A stretch of DNA of 64,000 nucleotides from JAGOMW01 sp964596675 (GCA_964596675.1 CAZQUZ010000004.1:1-64000); one strand, 5' to 3'; shown: positions 1-11,310, numbered from the stretch's first letter. Numbers and translations are program-made. The notes: generated by a model from the letters alone, not told the origin.

Positions 1-1158
1 ATCGCCATCGTCGCCGACTGGCTCATCGATTTCTGATGAGCAGAGCTCGTCATATCCCACCTCCTCGAGATGTACCCGAGTGCGGATATTTTCACGAGTG
101 TGTGCTTCATGGAGCATCCGATGCTCGAGTGACGACAAGTATATACGAGCTGGCTGCAGCGAGTCCCTTTTTTCGGTCGCAGGCATAAGCTCGCAGGCAT
201 CCTACGACCGTGGGCATTTCGCTCACTTGATTTGTCTGGATATGATGTGGTGATATGCTCGTCGAGTGCAGAGAGCAAGCAGGTGGCACTCTGACGCTGG
301 AGGACGAAAAGTGAAGCGAAAGTCATCGTCTACTGTCACACCCCTATCCGCTACTACTGGAGCCACTATAGCGAGTACCAGAGCATGATGGAGTACGGCA
401 TATGGAATCCTCTCGCGAAGTGAGTACTCTCACTCCTCATCGGCTGGCTCCGGAAGATGGACTACACTGCGGCGCAGAGGGTAGACGCATTCATCGCGAA
501 CTCAGAGACGACATCAGCGCGTATCCGAAAATACTATGATAGAGAGAGTGAAGTGATATATCCGGGTGTTTCGATCCCCCTGATAAGGGGGACACAGGGG
601 GTTTGCTCCGATTTTTCAGAAACCAACCCCCCCACCCCCCTTATCAGGGGGGCTGAGCAAGGCGACTACTATCTCTGACTCGGCCGCTGTATCCCGTATA
701 AGCGATTCAATCTGTTAGTCGATGCATTTAATAAAAATGGTAAGCGACTCATCCTCGTGACCGCTACTGATACCCCCCTCTACCGAGAGCTGCGTGCGAG
801 GTCAATGCCAAATATCGAGTGGAGATATCGTATCTCGAATGATGAAAAAAATGCTCTCATGGCGGGAGCGCGAGCATTTCTCTTCCCACCAGAGGAGGAC
901 TTCGGACTCGTACCAGTCGAGGCGATGATGGCCGGGACTCCCGTGATATCCTATGGCAAGTGAGGCGGCACGGAGTCTGTCGTGGATGGCGAGACAGGTA
1001 TATTCTTCACACCACAGACTCCCGGGGCACTCTGTGAGGCTATCGACCGATTCGAGACGATGGAGTGGGACAGAGAAAAAATACAAGCCAGAGGGATGGC
1101 GTTCTCGAAAGAGAAGTTTCAGGATAATATCCGTAAGTATATAGAGAAACATGCCTAA
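1..1158 (+). CDS. GT4 family glycosyltransferase (5' partial)
   Basis: Transfers a sugar from an activated donor during cell-surface polysaccharide synthesis; acts in the cytoplasm or at the inner membrane face. The frame is open from base 1 to TAA at 1156-1158 when UGA is Gly; seven UGA codons occur, two of them adjacent in the N-terminal FGGAE motif (TGATGA, 34-39) that in GT4 enzymes lines the acceptor pocket. The C-terminal half carries PPEEDFGLVPVEAMMAGTPV, the GT-B E-x7-E nucleotide-sugar motif, followed by a Gly-rich turn. Only a few N-terminal residues are missing. The next gene starts inside its last codons (8-bp overlap), so the two are translationally linked. A palindromic repeat (576-652) is inserted in frame between the two Rossmann domains. 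Donor and acceptor are unknown. Confidence 0.9.
576..652. repeat. palindromic repeat inserted in frame in GT4 gene
   Basis: The arms CCCCTGATAAGGGG (near 577-590) and CCCCTTATCAGGGG (near 637-650) are inverted copies separated by about 45 bases. The element is translated as extra residues including PLIRGTQG and NPPTPLIRG between the two halves of the glycosyltransferase and does not break the frame. A related shorter copy lies inside the SGNH hydrolase gene at 45661-45695. This resembles palindromic elements that spread inside coding sequences of other bacteria. Confidence 0.7.
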
Positions 1159-2176
1159 AAAAATCATCCAAATATCACCATTCGCTTTCGATCATCCTGG
1201 TGGCGTCGAGCAATATGCACGGACACTTCAGGAGCTTTTTCCGAGTGAGATGACGACTCTCGCAGGAGGAGTAGATTTCCCTATCATAGAGCCCGTGAAG
1301 CACTTCCCTTTTCCTGCATTTTGGCGATGAGGATTTTGGAAGATATTCGGAGATATAAACCATGAAAATACGAAACTCATCATTTCTCATATTCGATTTG
1401 CTCCGACTGCTTGGCTCGCATTTTTCCTCGCGAAAACACGACGCATACCATATATCCATATCGAGCATGGTACTGGATTTCTCATACATAAAAATCCCCT
1501 CATCGCACTCGTAGCGAAGATAGTGGACCTCACTATCGGACGATATATCATCCGACATGCAGAGAAGGTCATCTGTATCAGTCAGGCTGGGAAGATATGG
1601 GTATCAGAGACCTTTTCGCGAGCTGATATCGAAGTCATCTATCGAGGATTTAGCTTCCCGAAGGTGGACAGAGTACAAAATGCTGTACCAAAAATAGGAT
1701 TCGTAGGACGCCTCACAGGACTCAAAAATGTCGCATGACTCCTCGAAGCTCTCTCTGATATGAAATGAGAGTCCTGGACTCTCGAGATCGTCTGAGATGG
1801 CGAAGAGCGAGAAAATATCGAAAAACTCACTGAAACACTCGCGCTCACTGAGCGAGTGGATTTTCTCGGAGCGCGCGATCATGAGTGGATCATGTGGGAG
1901 TACTATCCGGGTGTCGATATCTTCGTGAATCCGAGTCTCCAGGAGTGACTCCCTACGACCGTGATAGAAGCCCTCGGTATGGGATGTGAGGTAATCGCGA
2001 CAGATGTAGGCGGGACGAGGGAGATAGAGTGAATCGAGCTCATACCAGCAGATGATACTATAGCACTACGAGAGGTGCTACATGTCTGTATCAGTACTGC
2101 AGAAAATATATGATGAAAATATGAAGATCAGTTTTGACTCGCAGAAATGCAGGAGAAATATGAGGGATTATTTTAA
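1151..2176 (+). CDS. GT4 family glycosyltransferase
   Basis: A 341-residue GT-B glycosyltransferase for surface glycan assembly. The start ATG at 1151 overlaps the upstream stop (ATGCCTAA), giving MPKKIIQISPFAFDHPGGVE with the N-terminal PGGVE acceptor-side loop. The second domain begins KIGFVGRLTGLKN, and the donor-site motif is VNPSLQEGLPTTVIEALGMG, where the Gly after Glu is UGA. Nine UGA codons occur, two in tandem near the C-terminus. It ends convergently with the minus-strand GT2 gene, sharing 9 bp (2168-2176, TTATTTTAA) so that both stop codons are in the overlap. Linkage is unknown. Confidence 0.92.
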
Positions 2177-2965
2177 GTAACGCGCCATCTGAATAGGAAG
2201 TAATGTCAATATTCATCGTATCAACAGACAATATATTTTCCGAAAAAAATGAGGATAAATCTCAGTCTCTTCTAGTAGACGACGAAACAATAGCCATTGC
2301 ATACGATGATATTTTTTACTGGTGGTATTCCCAATACGTACGCGATAATCCACACAATACTCTGAAAGATTATCGATATCATATCCAAGCTCGAGTACGC
2401 GAAGCCAGAGATCAAAATCTTCTATATATAGCCATTCTTCTCGATATAATCATGCTGCCTGGAGCACACTCTTTTTGGCGAGGATACTAGTATGAATCAG
2501 CTGATTTCTCAGTCAGAAGCCCTCACGAACACTCTGAGTACCACTTTTATGCGTAATATACTTCCCCGTCTTTACTCCAGACTCATCGATAATAGAACCA
2601 AAAGTACCTATAATAGCTAAACTGGCATTTTCCTCAAATTTTTTGAGTTGCTGAGAAAGTTTAGTTACATCCGACCAGATATCATCATCATCGATACGAG
2701 CTATATATTCTCACTGCGCAAGCTCTATGCCTTTATTGAGACTCGATACAAGTTTTAGATTCTGCTTATTACGGACTACCTTGATTCGTGAATCTTGTAT
2801 TCGATACTGGAGCAAAATCTCAGGCGTAGAATCAGTAGAAGCATCATCAATAATAATAAGCTCAAGATCTATAAAATCTTGCGCAAGTACAGAATCTATC
2901 GCCTCCCGAAGATATCGGGCGCCATTATAGGTTGCAAGAATGACTGAGATTAAAGGCGTATCCAT
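2168..2965 (-). CDS. GT2 family glycosyltransferase
   Basis: A 265-residue inverting glycosyltransferase of GT-A fold. The N-terminus MDTPLISVILATYNGARYL and VLAQDFIDLELIIIDDASTD give the nucleotide-binding site, and ARIDDDDIWS holds the metal-binding DxD. The C-terminal half contains IEDFDLWLRVLELGYDI, the usual catalytic-base ED region. It is the last gene of the long minus-strand operon; its start overlaps the fucosyltransferase 3' end by 16 bp. The plus-strand frame at 2203-2490 is a shadow of this gene. It probably adds one sugar of the repeat unit. Confidence 0.92.
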
Positions 2966-3822
2966 GAAGGTGGTATAAGATTTTCTGTACTAAAAGCATC
3001 TGTTTGAAGCCACTTTTTTGGGGCAATGATTATTTTTTCTGGATTCCTTCCGAGATAAGCTCACCACCATGAAAAACTACTGTTTGCTATAATATGATGT
3101 CCACATGAATACATCAAACGCATATCATCATGTCATGCATCAGAATTATGATCAATATAGTGAGCTCTAACTCATTCAGGAAAATGAATATTTTCCTTAC
3201 ACCATTCTATGTCATCTGAAAATATAAAGAATACAGGAGCTCAGAGCGTATCTTGAAAGAATTTTATGGCATATTCATAATATCCTACAGAACAAACACC
3301 ATGCCATTTATTCGTAGAATCAAGAGATACATAGTCACCTCGCCTCACATGAAGAGAGACAGAATTTTTATATACATTCTGTATAAGACTCAGTATTTCT
3401 TCATTTTTTTTCGTAATTGGGGTAGTCACCGTAAATAAGCCCGTAATATCAGATGAATACTTATCGAAATATTTATATGACTGAAACCACCCATCTAAAA
3501 ATGCGCGCTCTGGAAAAGACTCTATATAAGCACCATTTTTTTCTTTTATGTATCGAGATCAAAACTGAATTTTCTTTATACTATAATAGAAGATAGGGTG
3601 GATATATTTTCTTATGAAAATATGAGGGGTAGAATATGTTTTTTCTATCCCAAATACATTGAGCTCAAATGGCTTCACTGCCCAATTCAATCATAGAACC
3701 CTACTCTCCAGAAAGAATCCATCAAAGACAATAGGTTCTTGATATTGTTTTGATAGACTATATGCGAGAGCATATTCAAACATTTGATTTCCCAATCATC
3801 ATTGTAGTTTAATGTTCGGCAT
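2950..3822 (-). CDS. GT11 alpha-1,2-fucosyltransferase-like
   Basis: Likely transfers fucose from GDP-fucose to a galactose-type acceptor. The N-terminus PNIKLQGGLGNQMFEYALA is diagnostic of GT11, with the first GG written TGATGA; VSLHVRRGDYV is the GDP-fucose-binding HxRRxDY motif, and ANSSFSWWGAYLG is the conserved C-terminal motif. Length 290 residues matches the family. It fits the operon, which encodes the complete GDP-mannose to GDP-fucose branch (gmd at 18843, fcl at 14839). Exact linkage cannot be read from sequence. Confidence 0.93.
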
Positions 3823-3824
3823 GA

Positions 3825-4862
3825 TTATCTAAAAATAAGATGAAATAATTTCTGGAATGGCTTTGAATCATAAATAGAAAATACACACTTCCATAACCAA
3901 GAATAGTGATATGATTTCATCATAGTAGTCCGTCATCATTCTTTCATTCCATCGATAAAAGTAAGCCCATAGTGCGTATCATATAGATCGATGAAATCTC
4001 TTGCCTGTTTTGCGAGCGAAAGATTTTCTAGAATATATTTTCTTGGGGTAAAATTCTTCCAGGAGAGCTCCATAAAATCTATGGCTTCTGGTATTTCTAT
4101 CTCAGAAAATACCCTTTTCCCACAACTCTCATCAAAATATGGCGCGGAAGTTACTGGAGAGAACTGTTTCTCTTCTGGTGTAAAAAGAGAGGCATCACTT
4201 TCATTGGATGGAAACCAATGTCATAATACACGAGCATCCCATAAAAGAATCGGTATATTAGAAGAGAGAATTTCTCATAATGCGACTCACTGCGTTTCTG
4301 GACATCCGACCCAGATAACATACTTTGCTTTCTGAAGAGCTACTTTAAAATCACTCTCTCTATATGATCCATATTCTATGCAAGAATATGGGATACTTTT
4401 AGTAGCTAATAGCTGAAATATAAATGCCTTCTCTTCTGGAAATCGTTTCTTTATATATACAAGAACACTGGTCTTTTCTCATTCCGATGGAGCAAAAAGA
4501 TCAGTATCGATTCATGTGGGCCAACTTATAAGCTTTCCAGAATAGCCAAATGTCTTCCAAAAATCTATAATCCATGAACATGGCATAATATATGGAATAT
4601 CTAAAAAATTCGGTTCTTTCGGGATAGCATGTAGATTATATAGATTTGGTCCGATAATTACTTTTGTATTCTCAGGAATATCTCCCAATCTATTAATTGC
4701 CCTTACATCATCATGGATCCAAAGCCGTGAAGTAGTATCGAATGACTTATTTATAACATATGGATATCATAAAATATCTAGTCCTTTTATTAGGTTCTTG
4801 ACTACTTTCCCAGGTCATGTAACTTTATCTCTCAATACTGAGAGAGAAATAATATTAAGCAT
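3825..4862 (-). CDS. glycosyltransferase, GT4-like
   Basis: A 345-residue protein of the glycan operon. MLNIISLSVLRDKVTGPGKV resembles the N-terminal Rossmann strand and Gly loop of GT-B enzymes; ISWPTGIDTDLFAPSE matches the hinge region of GT4 proteins (P-x-G-x-D-x2-F-x-P), after which comes an atypical donor domain with GVALGEILSSNIPILLW. The E-x7-E motif is less clear than in its neighbours, so assignment rests on the hinge and context. The stop lies 3 bp from the GT11 start and the gene overlaps the acyltransferase gene by 8 bp, indicating co-translation. Confidence 0.75.
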
Positions 4863-5436
4863 GTGATTCTTTGGTAATTTTACTGAAAATATCTTTTGCC
4901 TGATGAGGGTCATGGTTCCACCATAGAGAGCTCTCTATGGTTTTAATTTTTTCTTCACTAAATCTATAGCGGATGAGCTTTGCTGGAGATCATGCAACAA
5001 TAGCATATGGTGGAACATCTTGATTTACGAATGAGTTTGCTCCGATGACTGCTCCATTTCCGACAGTGACCCCCCTACGGATAATCGAATCTACACCTAT
5101 CCAAACATCATTTCATATTACACAGGGGCTGGATGTTAATTTTTCATACTGATTATCATAAAACAATGAGTTTGTAGATACTCCATCCAGCTCATGTTCA
5201 CCCATTCCGATACTTACATTATTGGCTATAGAAGAATAATTTCATATTGTAGTACGAGTAATGCTGGTATTATATCCGATATAGCAATACCTCCCTATAA
5301 CACTGTCCATACTGACAAAAATCGACTGTATATAGGTATGACGTAAGTACAAAGAAGACCATCTGAGATACATATACTTCACTCGCTGCGAAATATAAAC
5401 GTATGTATCTTTTATAAGGATAATAAAAAGATTCAT
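4855..5436 (-). CDS. hexapeptide-repeat acyltransferase (CatB/WbbJ-like)
   Basis: A 193-residue left-handed beta-helix transferase, likely O- or N-acetylating a sugar of the glycan with acetyl-CoA. Hexapeptide turns are seen as VIGRYCYIGYNTSITRT, then VIGNDVWIGVDSIIRRG and VTVGNGAVIGANSFV, ending in IVAGSPAKLIRYRF, the coenzyme A-binding end of this family. The catalytic His is probably in GMGEHELDGV. Its end overlaps the next gene's start by 8 bp. The acceptor sugar is unknown. Confidence 0.9.
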
Positions 5437-5438
5437 AT

Positions 5439-6221
5439 TTAGTAAAAAAATTTTCTATAAAATGTGCGAAGTCAGATAAAGAAGTATTTCGTAAAGGTAT
5501 AGTATTTTTTAAATACATATATCTCTTCTTGTTCTGATACCGTAACTGCAGTAATATTACCAGTAGTAGCACTTCATTCATGGACTCGGAAATTTGTGAC
5601 TACCCTGTCATAAAACTGACTCGATGCTCCACCGATGGTAATTTTAATATAAAATTCCCAATCAGACACAAGCCTGAGTGATTCATTATAAAAACCAAAT
5701 CTCTCATGTAAATCTCTTTTTGCAATCACTGTAGGCTGTGAAATATAACAACTCAATCCTAATATCAAATGATGGAGTCAATGGTAGTAGATGCCTCGAT
5801 TTGGATATGGGACCCCTATATTCTTCCCTGTAGTATTATTATAAGTATTACGTTTCGCATAGTAGAGATCTTTCTTTTCTGTGGATTCTATAAAATTCAG
5901 ATAATCCTCTAAAATATCGGGCATAAGAAAATCATCAGATGGTAATACCAGTATATACTCACCATCGGATGCTCTGATTCCCTCATTAAATGCATTAAAA
6001 ATACCTTTCGGTGGCTTTTGAACAAATCGGATATCGATACTTGCTTTTGTATCTTTTTTATATTGCTCGACTATATCAGATGTAGCATCAGTCGAAAGCC
6101 CATCTAAGATAATATGCTGTAAAGTATGCTTGTCTGAGAGCTTCTGAGATCCTACAGAATCAAGGGTTTGCTTAAGAAATTTCTCTGAATTATAGGTACA
6201 TGTGATGATAGAAAGTTTCAT
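5439..6221 (-). CDS. GT2 family glycosyltransferase
   Basis: A 260-residue GT-A enzyme resembling colanic-acid WcaA/WcaE-type transferases. MKLSIITCTYNSEKFLKQTL and IILDGLSTDATSDIV form the nucleotide site; LVLPSDDFLMPDI contains the metal-binding DD. SDWEFYIKITIGG matches the catalytic DWxF region. Two bp separate it from the acyltransferase start downstream, and 6 bp from the upstream GT, consistent with one transcript. The sugar donor is unknown. Confidence 0.9.
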
Positions 6222-6227
6222 AAATAA

Positions 6228-7094
6228 TTATACATTAGGATAGATTTCGCTCAGTATTTCTTTTCTTATAGTGTTATAATTTTCCTCTATACTCTCTAAG
6301 GTAATGTTATTCTGGAGCTCCCATTCTTTTGCCCAACAATTAAAGAAAAAGAACATATACTGCATCACGAATATAAAACCTGGTTTACCACTCTTCCATG
6401 CACCATTTATGAAATAATATTGTACAAAGTAAAAAGCAAGTTTTGCTAAAATCCACCATACCCCATGATTCGATCATGCCTTAAAATGATGCATCGCTTC
6501 GATATCACTATAATTACTATGTGCCATCTCGAATTTTTTAATATTATACAAAGATAAATGATGTATGATATAACTATCTGTTTTTGGTGTCTGGTACACA
6601 TTCTTACAATTATTTTGCAATGAAGAATGTATAAAGCCTGTGGCAAAATATGTCTCTTTCTTCGCGACGACGATTCTTCATTTTGCAAACATCTTTCATC
6701 AGTATCCATATGTAGAGAAAGTAATATCTCTCATACCATAATGATAATTTACCTGCGTAGCGGCAAGTCCATCATAGATATTTTCAGCAGTAATCTCGAC
6801 GGTTTTTTCGAGTAATTGTTTCGGCCACATATGATCTGTAAAAGACCATGTCATATAGTCAGTATCGACCTTAGATCGTACGAATTCTAGCTCTTCTGGA
6901 GTTTCTACATATCCATTATTTTTATACTCATATACCTGAGCTCCGAGGGATTCAGCTATTTCACGAGTCTTATCAAGACTACAATTATCGATAACAATAA
7001 CTTTTCCATATTTTATAAAATTGCGTATGGGATATTCGATACGTTTTTCTTCATTATAGGAGAAAAGTACAAATGTGATATTATTCGACGACAT
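6228..7094 (-). CDS. GT2-like glycosyltransferase
   Basis: A 288-residue member of the GT2/WaaE-like group. The N-terminus has FVLFSYNEEKRIEYPIRNF and VIVIDNCSLDKTREIAESLG; MTWSFTDHMWPKQLL takes the place of the usual DxD segment, with one acidic residue only, so metal binding may differ. After residue 131 two tandem UGA codons (GYGGK) continue the frame into a C-terminal domain rich in aromatic residues (FIFVMQYMFFFFNCW), perhaps a membrane-contacting helix. Three bp separate it from the upstream GT gene. Confidence 0.82.
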
Positions 7095-7097
7095 ATT

Positions 7098-8006
7098 TTA
7101 AGAAATAGGGATAAATTTGGAAATGAGTTTTTTTAGATATATTATCGTCCTCTGGTCTTTTAGGATATATTTTTTGATAGCGAGTATGCTCATATTTTTC
7201 ATATAGCTCCGTACAAATCGAATATAGAGAGAGAATGCACTATATGGTATATCATAGAGCTTTGCTATATGTACAAATGTATCAAGCGTGAGTTTTTCAC
7301 GCTTCCATAAGCTCTTCATATGGAAAGTATCCCAGCGAATATTATCTGCGCGAGTTTTTATACTCGGCTCTGCAATAAGTATAAGTGGGGATTCGATCAT
7401 ACTATGCAATAATACAAAAAGGTGAATCGTCTGAGATCCTATAAATACCTCTTTTTCACTACATGTATCCCATTTCTCTTTTAAAAATATTTGTCATGAC
7501 ATACCTCCAAAAAAACCAACCGTTTTAATTCTATCTGGCTGCAGAGAATATACAAACTCTTTTAGGGTTGTATATCTTTTATTTTCTTCGATAGATAGAT
7601 TGGGGCGGAGGGTCACTGGCTCTAGAAGGGATATATCATATCCCCAATTATTCGTGATGAAGTAATCAGCACCTCATTCCGCTAAAATCTTCATAATCCC
7701 TGTGATACTTTCTGGAAAAAATGCATCATCATCTCCGATAAAACAGCAATATTTCCCATGTGCTAAAGATACCACCTTCAGCATATTCCGATCGAATCAG
7801 AGATTTTCAGAATTTCGAGAATAAATAATATTCGGATATTTCACTACATACCCTGCCATCATCTCCTCGGTACCATCATTGCTCGCATTATCAGATACGA
7901 CGATTTCTATCTCTGAAAATACAGATTGTTCGATAATACTATCGATACATTGCTGTAGACAATCTTTACGATTATAGGTAGGGATGCAGATAGAGAGAAG
8001 TGGCAT
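7098..8006 (-). CDS. GT2 family glycosyltransferase
   Basis: A 302-residue GT-A enzyme. MPLLSICIPTYNRKDCLQQC and IVVSDNASNDGTEEMM build the nucleotide fold; CCFIGDDDAFFPE is the metal-binding DDD. UGA codons occur after ENL, before GAD and before QIF. The C-terminus is basic with weak hydrophobic stretches (LILIAEP, YILKDQRT). The gene lies 2 bp from the epimerase gene upstream and 3 bp from the next GT. It adds an unknown sugar in the operon's glycan. Confidence 0.9.
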
Positions 8007-8008
8007 AT

Positions 8009-8902
8009 TTATAGAGTTTTCATGGATGCTATAGTTTCTACGAATCATTGCTCGAGAGAGTATCCAGCCTCCCATCAAAGTATAGAAAGTCCTGATATAT
8101 CTGCCTTCGCCTCCATCACCTCTCACTTTCGATAGTCTAAGGCACCAAAGTCTAGTATTGTAGAAGTTCAGAGCATGGACTGGATCTTTTCTAAGATCTG
8201 TCGTATACTATAGACTTCACCCGTTCCTATATCATACTCTGTTATAAGATTTTTGAGTCAGTCGATATTCTCGAGGATCCGATCATACGCAGATACTGCA
8301 TCTTTTACATAGATAAAGTCTCTTTTTTGCTCTCATAGGGTGAGGGGAATTTTATCTTTTCCAGATAAAAGTGTCGATATGATGTATGGTAGAAATTTTT
8401 TCTTATCATCTCTTGGTCCATACAGGTGCTCTATTTTTAGATTTATAAACTTCATAGTAGCATGCTCTTCTATAGCCAGATGAGCATATTTTAGAAAATC
8501 CTTTTTCGAAAGTGCATAATACTTGAGTCCGATAGGTAAATCCATATTCTCATCCCAAAAGGTATCCGTATTTATAAAAGCATCTGCATGATATCGTAAT
8601 CCCATATCCAAAAGTCGCATGGGAAGATATACATTCGACTCGATAATATCTGAAAGATTATGGTAGTCTCTCCCATACTGTGTCGCGGTATGGATAATAA
8701 TATCGATATGCTTCGATGAAAAAAGAGACTCCAAATCTGTAGCATCGATATCACAAAAATCTACTCTGGAAGAAAAGGCATCTATCTTAGAGGTATCTGA
8801 ATGAGTACGCTTTAATACTATAATATGATATTTCTGAGAAAGATCTTCTACGATATGACTTCAGAGAAATCACGTACCTCATGTAAGGAGGATGGTCTTC
8901 AT
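8009..8902 (-). CDS. NAD-dependent sugar epimerase/dehydratase (extended SDR)
   Basis: A 297-residue extended short-chain dehydrogenase. MKTILLTGGTGFLGSHIVED is the NAD-binding TGxxGxxG loop with two Gly residues written UGA; the active-site Tyr-Lys pair appears in LKYYALSKKDFLKY; GEQKRDFIYVKDAV is the conserved R-D-F-I/V-H/Y motif. It may act as a 4-reductase or epimerase that finishes the CDP-hexose made by the adjacent rfbH, rfbG and rfbF products. One base separates it from rfbH. Substrate assignment is inference from position. Confidence 0.87.
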
Positions 8903-8903
8903 G

Positions 8904-10205
8904 CTAATTTTTTATAAAATCAAGAATCGAGCTTACTATATAATCATACTGCTCCTCTCCAAGTCCAGGATAGACACCGAGCCAGAATGTCTGATTCATA
9001 ACGAAGTCAGTATTCGCGAGGTCACCAATCACTCGATACTCCTCTACGTAGTCGATAAATGCAGGCTGCCTGAGATAATTCCCTGCAAATAGGAGTCGTG
9101 TACCGATCTTTTTTTCATTCAGATATTGCATCAGGGCTTCACGATTTATACCAGACTCTGGTCGTATCGAGAGGACATATCCGAACCAGCTTGGCTCGCT
9201 ATTCTGTGTTGCCTCAGGGAGAATAAAGTATTTTTCAAGACCAGCTTCACTGAGTTTTTTTGTAAGATATTTCCAGTTCTCATTCCGACGGGAGATGAAC
9301 CCCTCGAGCTTCTCGAGCTGAGCAACACCGAGTGCGGCCTGCATATCTGTGATCTTCAGATTGTATCCGAGACGTGAGTAGATGTACTTATGATCGAATC
9401 CTTTTGGAAGCTCACCGAGCTGCCAGCCGAATCGATTATTACAGCTATTATCCTGGCCAGTTCCACACCAACAGTCACGACCCCAGTCACGATAGGATTT
9501 TATCACTTTCGCGAGCATGTTATTATTCGTCAGGAGTGCTCCACCCTCACCCATCGTCATATGATGTGCTGGATAGAATGATAGCGTCGCGATATCACCG
9601 AATGTACCTGCGAATTTCCCATCGAATTTGGCACCGAGTGCATCACAGGTATCCTCTATGAGCCAGAGATTATGGTCATCACATATCTGCCGCACCTCCG
9701 CAAGATCGAACACATTTCCGAGCGTATGCGCCATCATGATAGCCTTTGTCTTCGGAGATATCGCCTTACGTATCTCATCGATATTCGCCTCATAGGTACC
9801 GATATTTATATCGACAAATACAGGCACACATCCGTTCATGATGATAGGATTGATAGTCGTAGGGAATCCTGCCGCCACAGTAATCACCTCATCGCCTGGG
9901 ATGAGTCTACGCTCTTTTAGTTCTTTGGCAGTGAGAGCGGTAAATGCGAGGAGATTCGCTGAGCTCCCAGAGTTCGTAGTCATGACATGTTTCATGCCGA
10001 GAAATGCTCCGAGCTTTTCCTCGAACATCTTGTTCCATCTGCCCTCTGTCCAGTGACAGTCCATCACTGACTCTATCATATATTCGAGCTCTTTCTCATC
10101 GAATACTTTACCACTCACAGGCACGAGTGAATCGCCTGGAGAAAATGGTTTTTTCGTCTGCTCGATACGGAGTTTTACGAAATCTTTGATCGAAGATGGA
10201 AGCAT
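8904..10205 (-). CDS. rfbH: CDP-4-dehydro-6-deoxyglucose 3-dehydrase (E1, RfbH-type)
   Basis: Pyridoxamine-phosphate and iron-sulfur enzyme that removes the C3 hydroxyl of CDP-6-deoxy-4-hexulose, giving the 3,6-dideoxy sugar intermediate. The aspartate-aminotransferase fold is seen in TTNSGSSANLLAFTALTA and LIEDTCDALGAKFDG. The usual PLP-lysine is His in SFYPAHHMTMGEGGA, the hallmark of this dehydrase. The Cys-rich segment WGRDCWCGTGQDNSCNNRFG fits the cluster-binding loop. Length 433 is normal. None of its roughly 36 glycines is UGA, unlike its neighbours, which suggests recent acquisition. The partner reductase (RfbI/AscD) is not in the window. Confidence 0.96.
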   Translation of the reverse strand: MLPSSIKDFVKLRIEQTKKPFSPGDSLVPVSGKVFDEKELEYMIESVMDCHWTEGRWNKMFEEKLGAFLGMKHVMTTNSGSSANLLAFTALTAKELKERRLIPGDEVITVAAGFPTTINPIIMNGCVPVFVDINIGTYEANIDEIRKAISPKTKAIMMAHTLGNVFDLAEVRQICDDHNLWLIEDTCDALGAKFDGKFAGTFGDIATLSFYPAHHMTMGEGGALLTNNNMLAKVIKSYRDWGRDCWCGTGQDNSCNNRFGWQLGELPKGFDHKYIYSRLGYNLKITDMQAALGVAQLEKLEGFISRRNENWKYLTKKLSEAGLEKYFILPEATQNSEPSWFGYVLSIRPESGINREALMQYLNEKKIGTRLLFAGNYLRQPAFIDYVEEYRVIGDLANTDFVMNQTFWLGVYPGLGEEQYDYIVSSILDFIKN

Positions 10206-10263
10206 AACTAAAAACAGTAAAAAAATCGGTAGGAGTGTACCGATTTTAGATGATTTATCAAAC

Positions 10264-11307
10264 TTATATTTTACTAAATCTCTCTATCTCTTTGAGAGAA
10301 TACTCTATCATATCTACTCCATCTGCATATGCTCGATACCACTCGAATGTATACGAGAGAGCGTCATCGATAGAGAGTCTCGGTGACCATCAGAGGATAT
10401 TTTTCGACTTCGTATTATCGAGGAGGAGGAGTCATGCCTCATGCATAAGCTCCTCTTTTTGGATACGATATTCTCACTTTCCGAGTATTTCGATGGCTTT
10501 TTTTACGATATCCTCGACTCGCATCGTATCAGAAATATCGGGACCGAAGTTATATGCACCGAGATAGTCATCACTCTCGAACATCCGCTCCCCCATCATG
10601 AGATATCCAGAAATCGGCTCAAGAACATGCTGCCATGGACGCACTGAGTCAGGATTTCTGAGAGTGACAGGATCTCACTTCTCGAACGCTCGGACGATAT
10701 CTGGGATGAGTCTCTCAGCGGACCAATCCCCTCCTCCTATGACATTGCCTGCTCGTACTGAGACAATCTTCTTCTCTCCGTGTGAGAAAAATGATCTCAC
10801 ATATGAGGTGATAGCGAGCTCATCCATCGCCTTCGAAGTGCTGTATGGATCATATCCACCGAGCCTATCAGTCTCGAGATACGGTCGCATGGTCTCGAGA
10901 TTTTCGTATACCTTATCCGTAGTTATCAGCACGGCTCATCGTATACTTTCTGTTTTTCGGATCACTTCGAGTACATTCACTGTCCCCATGACATTCGTCT
11001 GAAATGTCCATACCGGATCACGATAGCTCTCACGGACCAGTGGCTGGGCTGCGAGATGGAACACTATCTCTGGTTGGTATTCATCACAGACAGATTGGAG
11101 GTTTTCGAGAGTATTAATATCTCAGTATACCTGTGTGATAGAGTCTTCGAGATGCAGTAGCTGAAATGCACTCGGATCCGTAGATGGTGGGAGCGAGTAG
11201 CCGATAACTCTCGCTCAGAGATGATGGAGCCAGAGTGAGAGCCACGAGCCCTTGAAACCCGTAGAACCCGTGACGAGAATGGTTTTACCGTGATAGAATG
11301 AAGACAT
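10264..11307 (-). CDS. rfbG: CDP-glucose 4,6-dehydratase
   Basis: Converts CDP-glucose to CDP-4-dehydro-6-deoxyglucose with bound NAD. MSSFYHGKTILVTGSTGFKG holds the cofactor loop; FHLAAQPLVRESYRDPVWTF and the catalytic YDPYSTSKAMDE (Tyr-x3-Lys) are typical of RfbG, as is VRAGNVIGGGDWSAERLIPD. Length 347 is close to the family. Several UGA codons lie in the C-terminal third. It follows the ThDP-enzyme gene (3 bp gap) and feeds the rfbH product 58 bp downstream. Confidence 0.95.
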
Positions 11308-11310
11308 AAT

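Noticed and set aside
2203..2490. Plus-strand frame of 95 codons with ATG
   Set aside because: It lies opposite the 3' half of a clear GT2 gene (2168-2965, minus) once UGA is read as Gly; no family resemblance.
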